A program made the position numbers and the translations under genes. Shown piece after piece: positions 43,796-56,475 of a DNA stretch of 64,000 nucleotides. The DNA comes from Chondrus crispus (Eukaryota > Rhodophyta > Florideophyceae > Gigartinales > Gigartinaceae): positions 883,618 to 947,617 of the forward strand of contig NW_005179057.1 of NCBI RefSeq assembly GCF_000350225.1, written 5' to 3'. The stretch's first letter is position 1. Each line of letters opens with the position of its first letter. Below the pieces are notes generated by a model, which was not told the DNA's origin, made no database searches, and saw only the letters and a list, made by a program, of their open reading frames with translations.

Positions 43796-45928
43796 CACGG
43801 TTAAATGTTGGGCGAAGTCCATCATGGTTAACAGAATGCTAAATGGTCTCGGTACGAAAGTCATAACCTTGCAGCATCTGCTGACAGTTGTAATGGCAAT
43901 CCGAAATCGAAGAAGTTGTAAGAATGGCACCTATAATTCGTTCTGGACGAAATAGTGGAGCAATTATCTCGGTACCGTTGTAATTGTTGAAATATATCAC
44001 AAGGCGATGGACATTCAGAAGCCCATGTCAACAAGGTGGTCATCTCACTCACATTCAATCGCACCACTGTCGTAACTTCTGCGTGTCAAATAGAGGATGT
44101 TGTCATACTGGATCAGATAATTGAATATGGTTGTAATATGTGCCATATCCTGACAGCGGTGTTGCTGGGAAATTTACATATGGTTGTAATCCTTCTGGTT
44201 CAAGTGTGTCAACTAAGCACTATCCGGCTCGGAAAACGTTGTAACAGGGCGGTCACATTCTACAGGTGGTAAATCATGTAGGGGAATGGATGGCCGGTAC
44301 TCACGGGTCCCACATTTGGGACCAAACCAGCAAAGTTGATCCCACACATCTCCATTGACCAATTAGAACGCACTTGTCAACCATTCCCCACCCGCATGGG
44401 AAATTGGAAAGATTCTGTAACGTCGATCAAGGCGGCAGCGGCTGGACGGAAGGGAAAAGGGGGCGGCAAAGCAGTGGGAGGGGTCTGCAACGATGAGTGG
44501 GTTGCGCGGGGCCAGGCTGTGCGCCAGATTTCATAGATGGCGCGTGCGGTGATGGTTCTGTCGAAGGCGGCGCACTTGATGAAGGACAACTGGGGGGACG
44601 ATGTGGTTCAAGAGGTCGGTGGTGAGCGCGGGCAGTAGCAAGCGGATCTCGACCGGGAGGGAGAGGAAGTGGCTGGACGCAGGGGCCGTGAGGGGCGGGG
44701 CTGGATGGCGGGCAGCGCAGAAAAATGCAGACGGGAGGGTGCAACTCAGACAGGCGCTGCAGGTGGCCGCAAGGAAGGACGTGCTCTTGAGGAAGGGGGC
44801 TGGGAGGGATGTATGACACACAGAGAGCGGCGAAAGGGGGCCAGGGCGAGAGGGAATTTCAAGGAGGAGGCAAAATAGGTAATGTGAGGAAGGAAGGGGA
44901 GGGGCTTCGAAGTGGTGCGAGGTGGAGGGGAAAGAGGACGGAAGGAAGTGGGGAAGGCGGACGAGTGGCGGGGGTGAGCGTGTGACATGAAGATCTTGGT
45001 ACGAGAAAGATGACAACCAGATGGGCAATGAATGAGGCTTTTTACACTAAAGTTGACAATGATAAGCAATTATTTCGTTGTTGTTGATTTTGCTTTTGCT
45101 AATTACTCCAAGTTTGATTGGGGGTTCATTATGACAACTATTTCGAATAATGGCAATAACATTTACAACCCTTAGGAATTAGCCGCGTATTCTTTCATCA
45201 TGGTTGACATTTGAGCTCATTTTACCATCACATTGAAAATGGATTGCTGTTCTGTCACCCACTGTGACAAAGATCCTAACCATTTCCATAGGATAGAAAT
45301 ACTGCAGATTATGACAAGTAGCTTGAACTAAAATTGTATAATGTCAATTTTTATAGGACATTTTCCAAAAATGTTTCGTCATTCCGCTTCCTGCCGTCGC
45401 ACATCCGACTCTGCAATTCTGCTACTACTGAAGCCACACGTGTATGAACACGTGTAGGAAGTATGATAACCGTGCCATGCGTTTTGCATAACACTAATGC
45501 GTGGGAGGCACTACTCCAAGTACTGTACCTGTAGCACTATTGCGCGACCCCCCTTGTAGCCTTTGTCTCTAGTCTGTTACACGTCGATGCTGTCCTTCTT
45601 AAAAGAAGGGCCAAACTGTCGCACGTGCCGGGCAAGTATGCGCGCCCAGAGGGGTAGTACAGTGGGATAGGGGTGCAGTGCCAGTGAGCTGGCAGAGTCT
45701 ATGTGCGGAGCGCACGCACGTGAACACGTAGAACTTCCAGCGCACGCAATCTCGCGCGCCTATTTGGTCGTTTTCTATTAGCCCGCTCCCAGGCGCGAGC
45801 TCGCCGCTCGCCCTAATAAAATGTACAGCTACTCCCTCCACCTGGAAGAAGGGAGGCAGCGGGGGGCTTCTGTACCCTTTCCTCTTGCCGGCCCTTTCCC
45901 CTGAAGGCGACGCCCGTCACTCTGCGCA
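43796..45928. other. intergenic/repeat-derived, with a possible degenerate minus-strand coding patch
   Basis: Minus-strand frames at 45028-44531 and 44589-44377 have a coherent helical stretch across a frame change (LPVEIRLLLPALTTDLLNHI, then FIKCAAFDRTITARAIYEIW). It looks like a decayed gene but matches no family I know. 45050-45530 is AT-rich with no gene. At about 45530-45556 there is an inverted copy of the GGGGGGTCGC...ATAGTGC end motif. Confidence 0.35.
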
Positions 45929-46882
45929 ATGCAGTCTACCACAGTTATGGGCCCAGCGCCCGGCGCCGCCAGAGGTTACTCGCCGACCCCCCCTCCGGCG
46001 CGGTCGACCGAAGCAACGACCTACAAGAATGATGATCCGACGTCTCCCGTTGGGTCGAGACGATATCTGCTGCCGCCAAGAAGGGCAACGATAAAATCTA
46101 CAAGACTCTCGCCGCAACACTCGCCCGCCATATCTACGACCGCTATCTACCTAGCGCTCAGAATTCCATCGTCGATGAAGCACAGGCGAAAGGCTTGATC
46201 AGCTACAAGCAAGATGATCAAATTGCGGCCATCAGAGAAATCCTCGAGTTGATGGCCGTGCATCCCCCATCGCTGTCGTCTCGCGCTTGATGGCCGATTC
46301 AACAAGGTCACAAGGAGCCGCCGCCAGCCTTCGGAATACCTAACCACATTCGCCTCTCATTTCCGCGGCCTAGAAGCGTACCATCTCATTCACGGAGGAC
46401 TCCGCTCCTCGTCACAAGTCGGAGAGGTTCCCGTTGTCACATTGCTCAACAATTCCCGTTTAAGGGAAGAAACTCTCATCAATGCTAAGCTGCAGCTTAT
46501 CTCCTTAACACGGGCCCGTGAGAGTCGAAGACAGACCGAAGCTGGGTATGTCCTGAAGTCTAAACTCGACAAACTCGGCGAAGTTGCAGCGCAACTGGGC
46601 GAGATACCAGACGAACTTCACTTCCGTTGCGTCACAAGTGAAACGCTCGCAACGGCCAAGTCAAAAACAAAACGCGCTGCCGTGCCATACTCTTCACAGG
46701 TCAGAAAACGAACCGAGTTTTATCAAGTATTGATGCAACGCTCCAAGAGTCAACGAATGACCCTAGGCGAACGTCTACTTCGACCAACCCCTCGCTGTCG
46801 TTTGAACTTGGACGATGCCGTCATTGCACTCGGCAATCTGTCCTTCTTGTGGGATAACTCCTCTCGTCCCTGGTTTGCGTGA
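45929..46882 (+). pseudogene. gag-like gene, frameshifted, unrecognised family
   Basis: Coding-like sequence moves through three frames. One is Pro/Thr-rich from ATG 45929. The next is a helical segment (KKGNDKIYKTLAATLARHIY, ISYKQDDQIAAIREILELMA) up to a TGA near 46290. The last continues from about 46290 (RFNKVTRSRRQPSEYLTTFA, HLIHGGLRSSSQVGEVPVVT) into the open frame that ends at 46882. No zinc knuckle is seen. Position before the protease suggests gag. The last codons run into an LTR-like block, so the true C-terminus is missing. Confidence 0.5.
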
Positions 46883-47540
46883 GAGTCGAAGGTTTCGCGT
46901 ACGGAGAGCGCGACGCGGACGCGAGGCACGCTAATTAAACCGGTACGGACGAGCTGGCGAAAAGGGAGTGGCACACGTGGCCGGTTACGGGCAGTCGCTC
47001 CGTGTTGCGTAAACAGAGGGGACCGGTCACGGGTTAGAAGCCAGCGCTGGTAAAACTACCGAACGGTCGTAGGTTGGGCGGCAAAGCGACGGGAGCGAGC
47101 TTACCCCAGTTTACTGGTGGAGACGGGTGTCAGGTCTTAACCCTTCAGAGGGACGAATCGGACACCTGTCCTAGTGCAGAACCTGCCGCCTAGTACGTGC
47201 CAGGTACTGTATACAAATAAAATGCTAGCGCCAGGTTTACCAACTACCGCGCGGATTCTTTCACTACACGTGAGCGGGGTACCCTACGTACACGCCCCTC
47301 CCCACACTCGTAGAGCAATTCTCTTCGCAAGTCTCTACCACACCGATCCCGGTACGGGCTGTTTCTCTGTGCTCCCCCTTTCAGGAATCTGAGCTACTAC
47401 GAGTCGCAAGCTCGTTTAAACGGAGAAGGGAGAGTCGGACGCTCCGTAGCGCTGTGCCGTCGGCAGTTGTGGCTTTTATTTTTCTTGTGGTTGTTGGACC
47501 ATCGGTCCTCGGGCTCTGCCTGACAGGCGTATTGTACGAC
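46883..47540. repeat. solo-LTR-like insertion (family shared with about 62930-63450)
   Basis: Shared anchors in the same order with the right-edge copy: CACGTGGCCGGT (46976; 63009), CCGGTCACGGGTTAGAAG (47023; 63067), GGTCTTAACCC (47133; 63183), GGACACCTGTCC (47160; 63208) and GCGGGGTACC (47275; 63334). No coding sequence. It separates gag from protease in the old element. Exact ends are not defined. Confidence 0.7.
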
Positions 47541-47572
47541 AGACAACCCCGAGCCTCTAGCCACCCTCATCT

Positions 47573-48462
47573 TTGTATGAGGGGCTCGACTGCATCAAAA
47601 CACAAACTTCTTTAACGTTTGGCAGTGGGGCCCATTCGGACATATTCCCAGGCCTCGTGGATTGTAACTCAATCCTCGACATTGGATGTCCGTCTAGTGT
47701 TGGAGGCTCGGCTTCTGCCGCCGCCCTATGCGTGGTCATGGGAATAAATTTGTGCTGGAGCCTCTCGAAACAGAGCCTTTTTACCACGGCTATGGTACTC
47801 AGTGCAAGGATAAGAAGGTAACAGTGGCGACTCGGAACTTGCAGATGACCCATTTGCTCGGGCAAAAGGCCGCCATCCAGTTCCACATGGTGAAGGGAGA
47901 TGATCCCCTCTTACTTGGGAACAACGTCATTTCAGTTTCGACGCTTGTTGGGGCGGAGAACTTGCTCCTAATTCCCAAGAATGTTGTCGCCCCGGTGAAT
48001 ATATCGCTTCCCACGTACACCATTTGGAGAGTCCAACTGTCTTCGGACTATGCTCCATGTCGTACTGGCACAAAGCGTCCACTTCAAGACGCTTCTCTCT
48101 TCATCAACCTCTGCTTACGCCGCTCACTCCCTCATCAAACGGGGTCCGGGCCTCGTCGCAGGGGGAAGCAGAGCAAGGCCGTTAGGGTAATTGCTGTCAA
48201 ACTCCACACCTTCACGCACCTCACTGCAAAGGACATGAATATTATTTGCAGCAGGGCTGGCGGTCTAGACCCATTCTTGTTTCAAGCGTTGGAATTGGTC
48301 GTTCAGAAATGCACGTCCCGCAAACGGTCTGGCAGGCCTCCACACTCATCCAAGTTTTCATTCGCCAGAGTCCTGTCCGGCTTCAATGACCATCTGCAGG
48401 TAGATTTCCTCTTCATTAGTGAGCTACAAAGCCTCCTGATACTCTATATAGAGGACGTTTGA
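47573..48462 (+). pseudogene. protease-like and pre-integrase region of the old copia-like element
   Basis: The first frame (47573-47821) has VDCNSILDIGCPSSVGGSAS, resembling the retropepsin site DTG with the Thr changed to Ile. The second frame (47728-48462) has GDDPLLLGNNVIS, then a zinc module (HTFTHLTAKDMNIICSR, VVQKCTSRKRSG), and then FNDHLQVDFLFIS, which looks like the first integrase strand and aspartate. It stops at 48462, about 200 bp before the nested element. Confidence 0.6.
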
Positions 48463-48666
48463 ACAGGCTTCTGGCCGACCTCTCCCATGTCTTTCAGGGA
48501 CGTGGAAGATGCCTCCAGAATGATCAAGACGAAGTGATTTCGACATCCATGGGCCACCTCAAGTGCTCTCAGGGGATCTAGAGTTCCACAATCGGGTAAT
48601 TTGCAGTCCCTGCGCTGATGCTAAGGTGCAGTACGCGGCTAGACCCGCAACGAGGCAGAACAAAGT

Positions 48667-49151
48667 TGTAGTAGTATGACAATTCCGTTCTCGGACGCTC
48701 TACAGTAGCTAGAGTGGCCTAATTTACAGGTACCATACGTTGCGTAGTGAACACGTGCAAGCTGCAGTGACAGCACACGTGTACTAGTTTACAGGTCCGT
48801 GTACACGTGGTGCCAGGGGCACAGTGACACACGTGTACACGGGAGGTGTCTCTTACAGTAGTTATGATAGCTACTGTACAGTAGTCGTACAGTAGCTTGA
48901 GACCCGAGGGAGGCAGACGTACTAGAGAGGAACTGCCTCCCTCCCGGAGAATAAACCAGCTACCCCATCCCCTCTGAGCTAGCCCCCAACTTCCTAATTA
49001 GGACTCACCTCTCGTCTTCAGGGGTAGCATCTCCCTTCGTCCGTTTCGGTCTCGCACAAGCCACCCTCCTAGTGAGGTTGCTGGCGTTGTAATTTACCGC
49101 TACCGTGGACACCCCCTCCGTGACGGATTAACACCGAACCGGAAGGATCCA
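48667..49151 (+). repeat. 5' LTR, 485 bp
   Basis: Rich in short palindromes: CTACTGTACAGTAG near 48890, ACACGTGT boxes, and GGGAGGCAG...CTGCCTCCC (48909-48955). The last would fold into a stem. Identical to 54797-55281 except one base by eye. Confidence 0.93.
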
Positions 49152-49213
49152 TATTATTTCAACTGGTCTCCCGACCTAGAAAGCTTCTAGGAATTCACGA
49201 GATCCGATTCGGA

Positions 49214-52200
49214 ATGGGGATTGAAGACGGTTGCAAATTGAGAGACAATATCGTGCAAAGGTCGAGGCCACCAGGCTGGAAAGAGCAGGCTCCATGCCTC
49301 CCTTGCAGAGTTCCCGTGCTAGGAATGTCATCCCGTTCGGGAATGCGCAGCTTCCCGACGAAGGCCCGCACGGCTTACAGTGAGAAGTTGACCTGCAAAA
49401 GGACGAGATCGCAGACGCGTGAGACGTCCGCCCCTTTGCTGGAAGGGCAGCTCCTCAAAAGACGCCAACACGACCAAACTGGAGCAAAGCCGGTTACAGT
49501 GGTGGCTGATTGCCCAGAAGGGATCACGCAGCTCAGAGGCGCCGCGAAGATCCCAGCCACACCGGGCCACCGCGGCCAAAGGTCCATATTGGAGAAATGG
49601 TTAACGTCCGAGTTGGACCGCCGGGTAACGGCCGCCGTGGAGGCGCAATTGACAGGCACGCTCCGAAAGATCGTTGAGGATCACAGCCGGACCCTCGTAA
49701 GGAGCGCCGTGGACGAAGTAGTCGGACGCGGCCCCTTTTGGGACACGATCACTTCAACCGTGGAGGACGTTAACCGGGCAGAGGTGCGCGCTCGAGCGCC
49801 GCAGCCAGAGCGACTGCCTCTGGCGACAACGGCCGTACTACCGCCGTCGCTGACGCGTGGGAACGCGCGGCCGCAGTACCCTCATATGGGACGTGAGACC
49901 CCGTGGGGTGGAGAAGAGCGCGATGGCCGACTTCAAGCCCAAGAGATGGGACAGCCACCCACGTTTCCGCCCGGGGCCGGTCGCGTAGTGCTGCCGACGC
50001 AGAAGTACCGGAGAAAGATCGAGGGCAAGGGATACGAGACCGACGGATCGGAAGGTAGTGACGCCACGAGGGACGAAACAGACTCCTCGGACGACGATTT
50101 TGAAGTAGACGTGAGGCATGTGCGACGGATTCGCCCCCTAAACGACCTCTTTAAAAAGGTCATGAATTACCGCCGATATCGGTTGCACAACCGTTCGGGA
50201 CGATACAACGCCAAGGTTGCCAGCACGGTTTCGAGGGCCGGAAAGCGGATGGCCCTACAGATGAAGGGCGTGACCTTCAGTGGAGACGACCCGATTGCGG
50301 TGCTAAATTTCCTCTCCAGGTTTACGGCGGCGTGCAACCAGAACGGCGTGCATGAGGGAGCGGCCGTCTAGTGCTTCCAGTTCTTCATGACTGGCACGGC
50401 CTTGGCAAAGGTGCAGTCCCGTATTGTGGGAGAATCCGGGGTGGTCGATGCCCGCAGGGACGAAATGTTATCGTCGTACCCCGAGGCCGTAAACTACCTA
50501 CTCAGGACGTTCGCGACAAACGAGGTCATTGCTGAGGCCTACGCTGAGGTGACGGGCTTTAGACAAAGTCCCAGGATGACCGAAACGGAATACGGAGACT
50601 GTCTCTGGAAGAAAGCACTCCGTAGCGGAAATGTCTTCTCCGATAATCGGCTCAAGTCGCTCTTTGTGGAAGGGCTCCTTCCGGCCATCCGTACTCAGGT
50701 GCGTCACCATCTTACGACGCACCCCCGCGTAGCCTTTACAGAGCTAAAGCAGTACGCTGAGGGCGTCGGGATCGCCTACAGGGGTGGAAAAAAATATCCG
50801 GCGGTCACGAGAAGCCGGTACCACCTTCGACCCCGAGCGGGACGTCCGCATAGTAGTTTGCTCATTTCAGATGAATCGCCCGAAACGTGTCCTGTCAAGG
50901 AGGCCAACGGTGTTTGTGACTCTCCTCTCGGTATGACCGTGGAAGCGGCTGTGCAGTCGCCTCTAGGGAACCACACAATGGATACCACAGTCTGCTTAGG
51001 TCAGAAAACCCCCAGGGACGTAGGGAGTACGCCACAGAAGTCTAAGACGTCCCTATGGAAGGAGGAGTACCCAAACGGGGAGTGGCCCTGGCGCGACCCC
51101 AGAAGGGATGTCGGCTTTCGAAGCCCCCACTCGAGGTTAGACCCATCGCAAAGAGTCGACCGTTGTCGGATATGCCTTTCCGTGTACCGGCCGTGCTGTC
51201 ACGGACTCTCCAAGGAGGATGGAGTCCGGATGCTCGCCCTTAGGGAGCGGAACTTCAAGGCGAAGGGGTATGCGTCCGCTACAGTCCATAGCGAAAGCCA
51301 TCAGAAACGGCGGACCAGAAGATCCCGTAAGGGCAAGAAGGTCCCCACCGATTCGGAGTCCGAAAAAGTACCCCCGAGGGAAGGAAGAATTAATGCCGGC
51401 GAGGTGGTGGTGGCGGCGCCCGAAAAGGACCAAAGCCAGGCCAACGGAGAAGACCCTAAGGGAAATAGGGGCACTATTCCCTGCGGGGCTTGTGACGAGC
51501 CGCCCGGAGGGGCTCCCGAAGACAACCGTTTGGGACGAAATCGCGAGACCGGTAAACGTATATCAAGGTCCTCTCAAGGAAAAAGGGCCGAGAAGAAGAG
51601 AGGAAAGTGAAGCCCGAATCCCACTGGTGGGAAACTGTCCCGCTCGGGTCGACGGAGAAGTTCTTCCGACGACGAGATCCCCTGCTCTTTATGCCGCTCT
51701 CCGAGCCGGCCTTGCTGTCCCGACTTAACGGAAGACCTACGAGTTCGGTTACTTTCTCACCGAGAACGCAATTCCTTTCGACAGGACATTGCGCGTCTGG
51801 TCCGGGAATTAGAAGCGTTAAACGGCCGCAAGGATGTCGCTGGACCCGCAAGGAAAGAAGAAAAGCCGAGGCCGGACCACACTGTAGAGGTTTGTCTCAT
51901 CCCTCGAGACAGGTCCTTGCCGAGACTAAATGAACGAAAGCGGTCCACACCCGTCGGGGCGAGATCGGAACCACAGCCCCGAGGACGTCTTGACACACGG
52001 CAATCGAAGCCCCATACGGGACACACAGGCTCGACCCTTTCAGGGGGTTGGAGACGAACCCCCAACTGGGAAAAATACGAGCCCACAAAGGGTACCCCTC
52101 GTGTGCCTCGAGTTCGTCGCGGACGGCAACGCCCCCACGCCCCCTCGAATTTACAAGTGAGGGGGCGCCACCAAAAGTTGGTCCGTTATGGGCAGGGCTG

Positions 52201-52630
52201 CTTGACCGCACAGACCGAACTGCAAAGGGAACCTAGGATAGGACAGTCCGAAAAGGTCCTTTTAATAGGGGGTATGCCCCGCTAACCGCAGTTCACTCCC
52301 AAGTTTCCGAGATCGGACAAGCCCAAAAAGGCGAACAGACCACAACGCACGTTTAAGAAAACCCCGAAAAAGTACAGGGCACGAGGCCGGACTCGGAATA
52401 TTCTTAAGTCCCGAACGGGTGAAACTTTCAAGGTCGACGGAGCGTTGGAGAAGCGACCGCACCTCTGTCGTTGGCGGTCAACTAATCCCGTACGCGTCGC
52501 GGTTGCCGAAACGTTACCTGCGAAAGGACAGAAGAAACCCGGAAGGGACTTTATTACAGTTCCCCCAGGGTATGTAGTCCTCCTGGTAGACTGTACCACC
52601 CGTCTCGGAAAAATACCGACGTCCTTTTAA
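49214..52630 (+). pseudogene. gag of the young LTR element with three internal in-frame stops
   Basis: A single frame from ATG 49214 is interrupted only by TAG 50369-50371, TGA 51608-51610 and TAA 52283-52285 before TAA 52628-52630. The capsid core spans the first stop: VTFSGDDPIAVLNFLSRFTA then CFQFFMTGTALAKVQSRI, matching the gypsy gag pattern F.GDDP...FL..F and F...L.G.A. After that, LKQYAEGVGIAYRGG ends the domain. Later, CRICLSVYRPCCHG resembles a Cys/His nucleic-acid-binding knuckle, followed by a second cysteine cluster (CSLCRSPSRPCC) and a very basic tail. The end (PGRDFITVPPGYVVLLVDCT) is protein-like but not identified. Frame conservation with isolated stops suggests recent nonsense changes; readthrough cannot be excluded. 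Confidence 0.7.
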
Positions 52631-54796
52631 AAAGGATAAGTGGTCGACCCCTGGTGGTGGACGGCAGTCAAGTGGGAATCTGTCAAAAAGGGGAGAGGAA
52701 CCCCAAAGGGGCGAGCTCGTATAACCGACGATTTCCCGTCCCGCCCGGGTCGGTCGTCCCAAGCCGGTTCCGAGATGAAGGACGTGGGGTCGAGCGGCGG
52801 ACTTGTAGGCGGTAGGGAGGCCGTCGCGTCCGTATTTATAGCCACCGTTCGCGGAATTCGTCCCGGCGGCGGAGGGGCGCCCCAGTGGGTTTCGCCCTGA
52901 ATTACGTCCGTGGAGGTACTGTGCGCACTTGTCGGCCTGAAAGGCGTTGCTCCGTAGCCCACGCCCCTTCGGCGGCGGGCCTGCCTCCTAATCCTTGCGC
53001 GGGAGGGAGTCGTCCGATGGCGGAGAATAACGCAAGGGGCGGGAGAAGCGACAGGACCACAGAACGGGCGGACGCGAGAGAGGTCACCTGCTCCCCTCTG
53101 TCACGCGGGAATGTGCCGGCCTTCCTCAAAGGACAGAAGCAGCCAGGACTCCCGAAAGGGCACGGAAGGCTTGACGGGAATAGACCGTGTGTCCGAGTTC
53201 GGAGGAGTACCGCGAGGTCGAATGCCGCCGTGCAGAGGCGTCGCGGAGGCGAACCGACGCCTAATCACGACCCGAAGGGAATTCACACCGGGCCGGCTTG
53301 GGCCAGTTTCGCAATGGCCCCGTGGCGTCGGTTACGTCCGTACAACGGCCGCTTGAAGGAGGCCAACGGGCGCGGGCCACGAACATAATGGCCGCCCCGA
53401 GGACGTGGCGCACTCAAAGAAGAGGGGTAAGGCTTCCGAATTTTTAAAGTGAGATTCGGAACTGTGCAGGAGCCCAAATAGGCCAGCCAACCCGCTTGGG
53501 ATATACCTGTAAACCCTGTCGGGAGAACGGCGAAAGACCGACAAGACGGACAATTAGGGCCGAGAAAGACCCGTCCGGGATTGCATGTCCCCACGGCCGG
53601 AGCCCCCAGGGAAAACCCAATCGAGACCACGTTGGGAAGGTCCCCATGACAAGAGAAGACCCCTCTGGGAAAACTAATTGAGACCCGGTCGGGACGGCGC
53701 CGAAGACTAGAGCAGCAGAAGGGGAAAGGATGCGAGCAAGATGACGCAGCGGTCATCCCAAGGAGGGCGACAAGCTCCAAATTCCGCCTCCGAAGGTCGC
53801 GTCAGAGGCAAGCTGGTGGACGAAAGTGGAGCACGTTACGTGAAAAATCGACCAAAAATGGTAATGCCCAATGGGAACGCCCAAAAGGAAATTGGTGGCG
53901 GTTCAAGGAGGCGGTTTGAGGCACGAAGATTTTAGGGAATGTCCAGTGGGAGCTCGTTAATTTAAAAGGACAAGCCTCGAAGACGAGAAAACCAGGCACG
54001 TTTTACTGTCAAAAAGGCCGATTTTTATGGCAAAGGAAAAACCCGATCGGGCAGTCACTAGCCTAACGAAGGCGAAGTCCCGACCACACATGGATATTAG
54101 TAACGCACGAACGACCCATCATGGACGCAGCGACGACGATTGCCGCTCAAAGAAACCCTGTACGGGAGAGCGCAGGCACCGGGCGTCGCCGAACAGTACG
54201 AAGGAAGGCAACCCCGATGACAGACGAACCCCATTGCGGGAGACCATGAACACGTCCCGCACCCTCGCGCCGCACTGCACTCCGTGCACGGCCCGCCGCT
54301 GCAGCCTCGCCGCCCGCGCCCGCGCCGCCGCCCGTGGCACTCGGAAGGCCCAATTGGGAAAAATGCGCTCACCACCGCGCCTCCCGACGAAGGGTCTCCC
54401 TCAGCTCGTCTCCGCTGCACGCGCTGTATGCGCCCAGGCGTACAGTATGCCGCAGTTGCGACAAGACCGTCGCAAATTGCGGCGCGTGCCGCCGCCCGCA
54501 CAGGGGGTACCAAGACCGATTCGGAAAATCTGGGAAAATTATAGGGCACGGGCGACACGTGGATGCTCCTGCAGTGGCACCGTGCGCGAAAGGCCGGCAA
54601 AGACCGATTCGGAAAATCTGCGAAAATATTGCGCACGCGTTACACGTGGATGCTACTCTCGTGGCACTGCGCGCGCAGAGGGCGCACACGCGTTTCGGAA
54701 GTAAGTGAAATTTAGCTGCCTCGTGGCCACATCGCCACGTGTGTTAATGGACACACAGTGCGCCCCGGGGCGTGGCGCAGTCCAAGAAGAGGGGAA
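52631..54796 (+). other. internal non-pol region of the young LTR element
   Basis: No RT, RNase H or integrase motif in any frame. The gag frame stays unusually open to about 53356 with a few stops. Around 54334-54708 a frame has CRSCDKTVANCGACRR, a zinc-ribbon-like cysteine pattern. An 88-bp tandem duplication covers about 54514-54689. Confidence 0.5.
54514..54689. repeat. tandem duplication, two units of about 88 bp
   Basis: Units begin GACCGATTCGGAAAATCTG at 54514 and 54602 and share ACACGTGGATGCT and GTGGCAC(C/T)G(T/C)GCGCG in register, with substitutions. It lies about 100 bp before the polypurine tract. Confidence 0.85.
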
Positions 54797-55281
54797 TGTA
54801 GTAGTATGACAATTCCGTTCTCGGACGCTCTACAGTAGCTAGAGTGGCCTAATTTACAGGTACCATAGGTTGCGTAGTGAACACGTGCAAGCTGCAGTGA
54901 CAGCACACGTGTACTAGTTTACAGGTCCGTGTACACGTGGTGCCAGGGGCACAGTGACACACGTGTACACGGGAGGTGTCTCTTACAGTAGTTATGATAG
55001 CTACTGTACAGTAGTCGTACAGTAGCTTGAGACCCGAGGGAGGCAGACGTACTAGAGAGGAACTGCCTCCCTCCCGGAGAATAAACCAGCTACCCCATCC
55101 CCTCTGAGCTAGCCCCCAACTTCCTAATTAGGACTCACCTCTCGTCTTCAGGGGTAGCATCTCCCTTCGTCCGTTTCGGTCTCGCACAAGCCACCCTCCT
55201 AGTGAGGTTGCTGGCGTTGTAATTTACCGCTACCGTGGACACCCCCTCCGTGACGGATTAACACCGAACCGGAAGGATCCA
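54797..55281 (+). repeat. 3' LTR, 485 bp
   Basis: Matches the 5' LTR base for base apart from one difference near 54868. Preceded immediately by the polypurine tract. Confidence 0.93.
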
Positions 55282-56475
55282 TTTTATTACAAAAATCATA
55301 TCCGTCAAATCCGCCAATGCCACAATCGGGCTCTTCGTGCAACGCCTACTAATAGATGATAAGCACCAGAGAACGGCACGAAGAAGCAACAAGCTGCTTT
55401 ATAAAATCATTTTCCGTCTAACTAAAGAATGTCTTGTATGGAGGGAAACGGGCCAGTGGCTTTGAGCTTGCGCAAGTTCTCACGCCATCCTGATGTGATT
55501 TGAAGCAATCACTCTTATCCAGGCAGGCTATTTGGGCTCACCAATAGCAAGTTTCCAGAAGAGCCCTGCAAATGCTGATGTCGATTCATCCTGCACACCC
55601 ACCGGCGAGTTCCGTTCTCCGCAAAGGGTCTGACGTGTACTTCTACGAGAAAAGTGCGAAGTCAGCTTCATGGATAAGAGGGTTCGTGCTTCGTGCTGGA
55701 CCGCATGTTGTGCGTGTAGGCATTAGAAAGGACATGGTCGGACGCTCGTATCAAGCAGCCTACGAAGACGTGCGACTCGTCCCATCCTCGCCACTTATCC
55801 TTGAACAAGACAAGATCGAGCTAGGATTCGGAGACATGCAAGGTTCTGAAGATTCAGATGAATAAATCACAGACGCCTTTAACATCTCGAGCGAATCAAT
55901 AACGGGCACAAGCGTCCTTCTCACGGAATCGCCGTTGGGAGAGGCCGACCCAACTGGTCCAGAACACACTTCTAGCGTCTAGGGACAGCACTCTCTTGTT
56001 GTTAATGCCTTGGGTACAATCTATCCGCCTTCAGACCCGCTTGTCGGCGAGGTCGTGCTCTGGGTTCTCCATACAGAACACTCCTCAATGCTGACCAGTT
56101 TTGTCTCTCCAACGACGAGACTCCAACTGCCTGCGATGGACAGAAACGCTCCAACATCAAAGGAGATGTTGCTGAAGGACATCGGCAACACTCCTGGTTT
56201 TGGAGCAAAAGATCTCATTGCTTAACTCTCCTCGCTGAAACAAGAGGGGTTGACTCGTATTCGAGCCCTTTTAGGAGATTTTCCAGTCAGAGAATAAAAG
56301 CAGCATTTTGACCCTCGCTGGCTACTGGATGAAGCCATTTCCATGGAAAAGACCAACAACATGGAGAGGGAGCGTACCAGCCAGTCTTCATCAGAGACGT
56401 GCTTCGGAACTTTAACATCATTAGCTCTCATCACTACTGCCAAGTGAAGAGGAACAGTGAAGCTAGCAACTGAGG
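55282..56475 (+). pseudogene. integrase C-terminal region of the old copia-like element and spacer
   Basis: The frame 55572-55865 (VLRKGSDVYFYEKSAKSASW, IRGFVLRAGPHVVRVGIRKD, EDVRLVPSS) resembles the small beta-barrel that ends copia integrases (GD.V, W..G.V, V.V, R....R.VP). 55866-56475 holds broken frames, probably the integrase-RT linker. No clean gene. Confidence 0.5.

Larger units (their letters stand above)
48667..55281 (+). mobile_element. young LTR retrotransposon, gag-bearing, no recognisable pol (non-autonomous)
   Basis: Two 485-bp LTRs (48667-49151, 54797-55281) of the form TGTAGTAG...GGATCCA appear to differ at one base (TACGTTG against TAGGTTG near 48738/54868). A purine tract AAGAAGAGGGGAA lies directly before the 3' LTR. 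The internal part holds a Ty3/gypsy-type gag and then a long GC-rich stretch without RT, RNase H or integrase motifs. It is inserted in the integrase region of the older element. A target duplication was not found (flanks ...AAAGT and TTTTA...). Confidence 0.85.
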
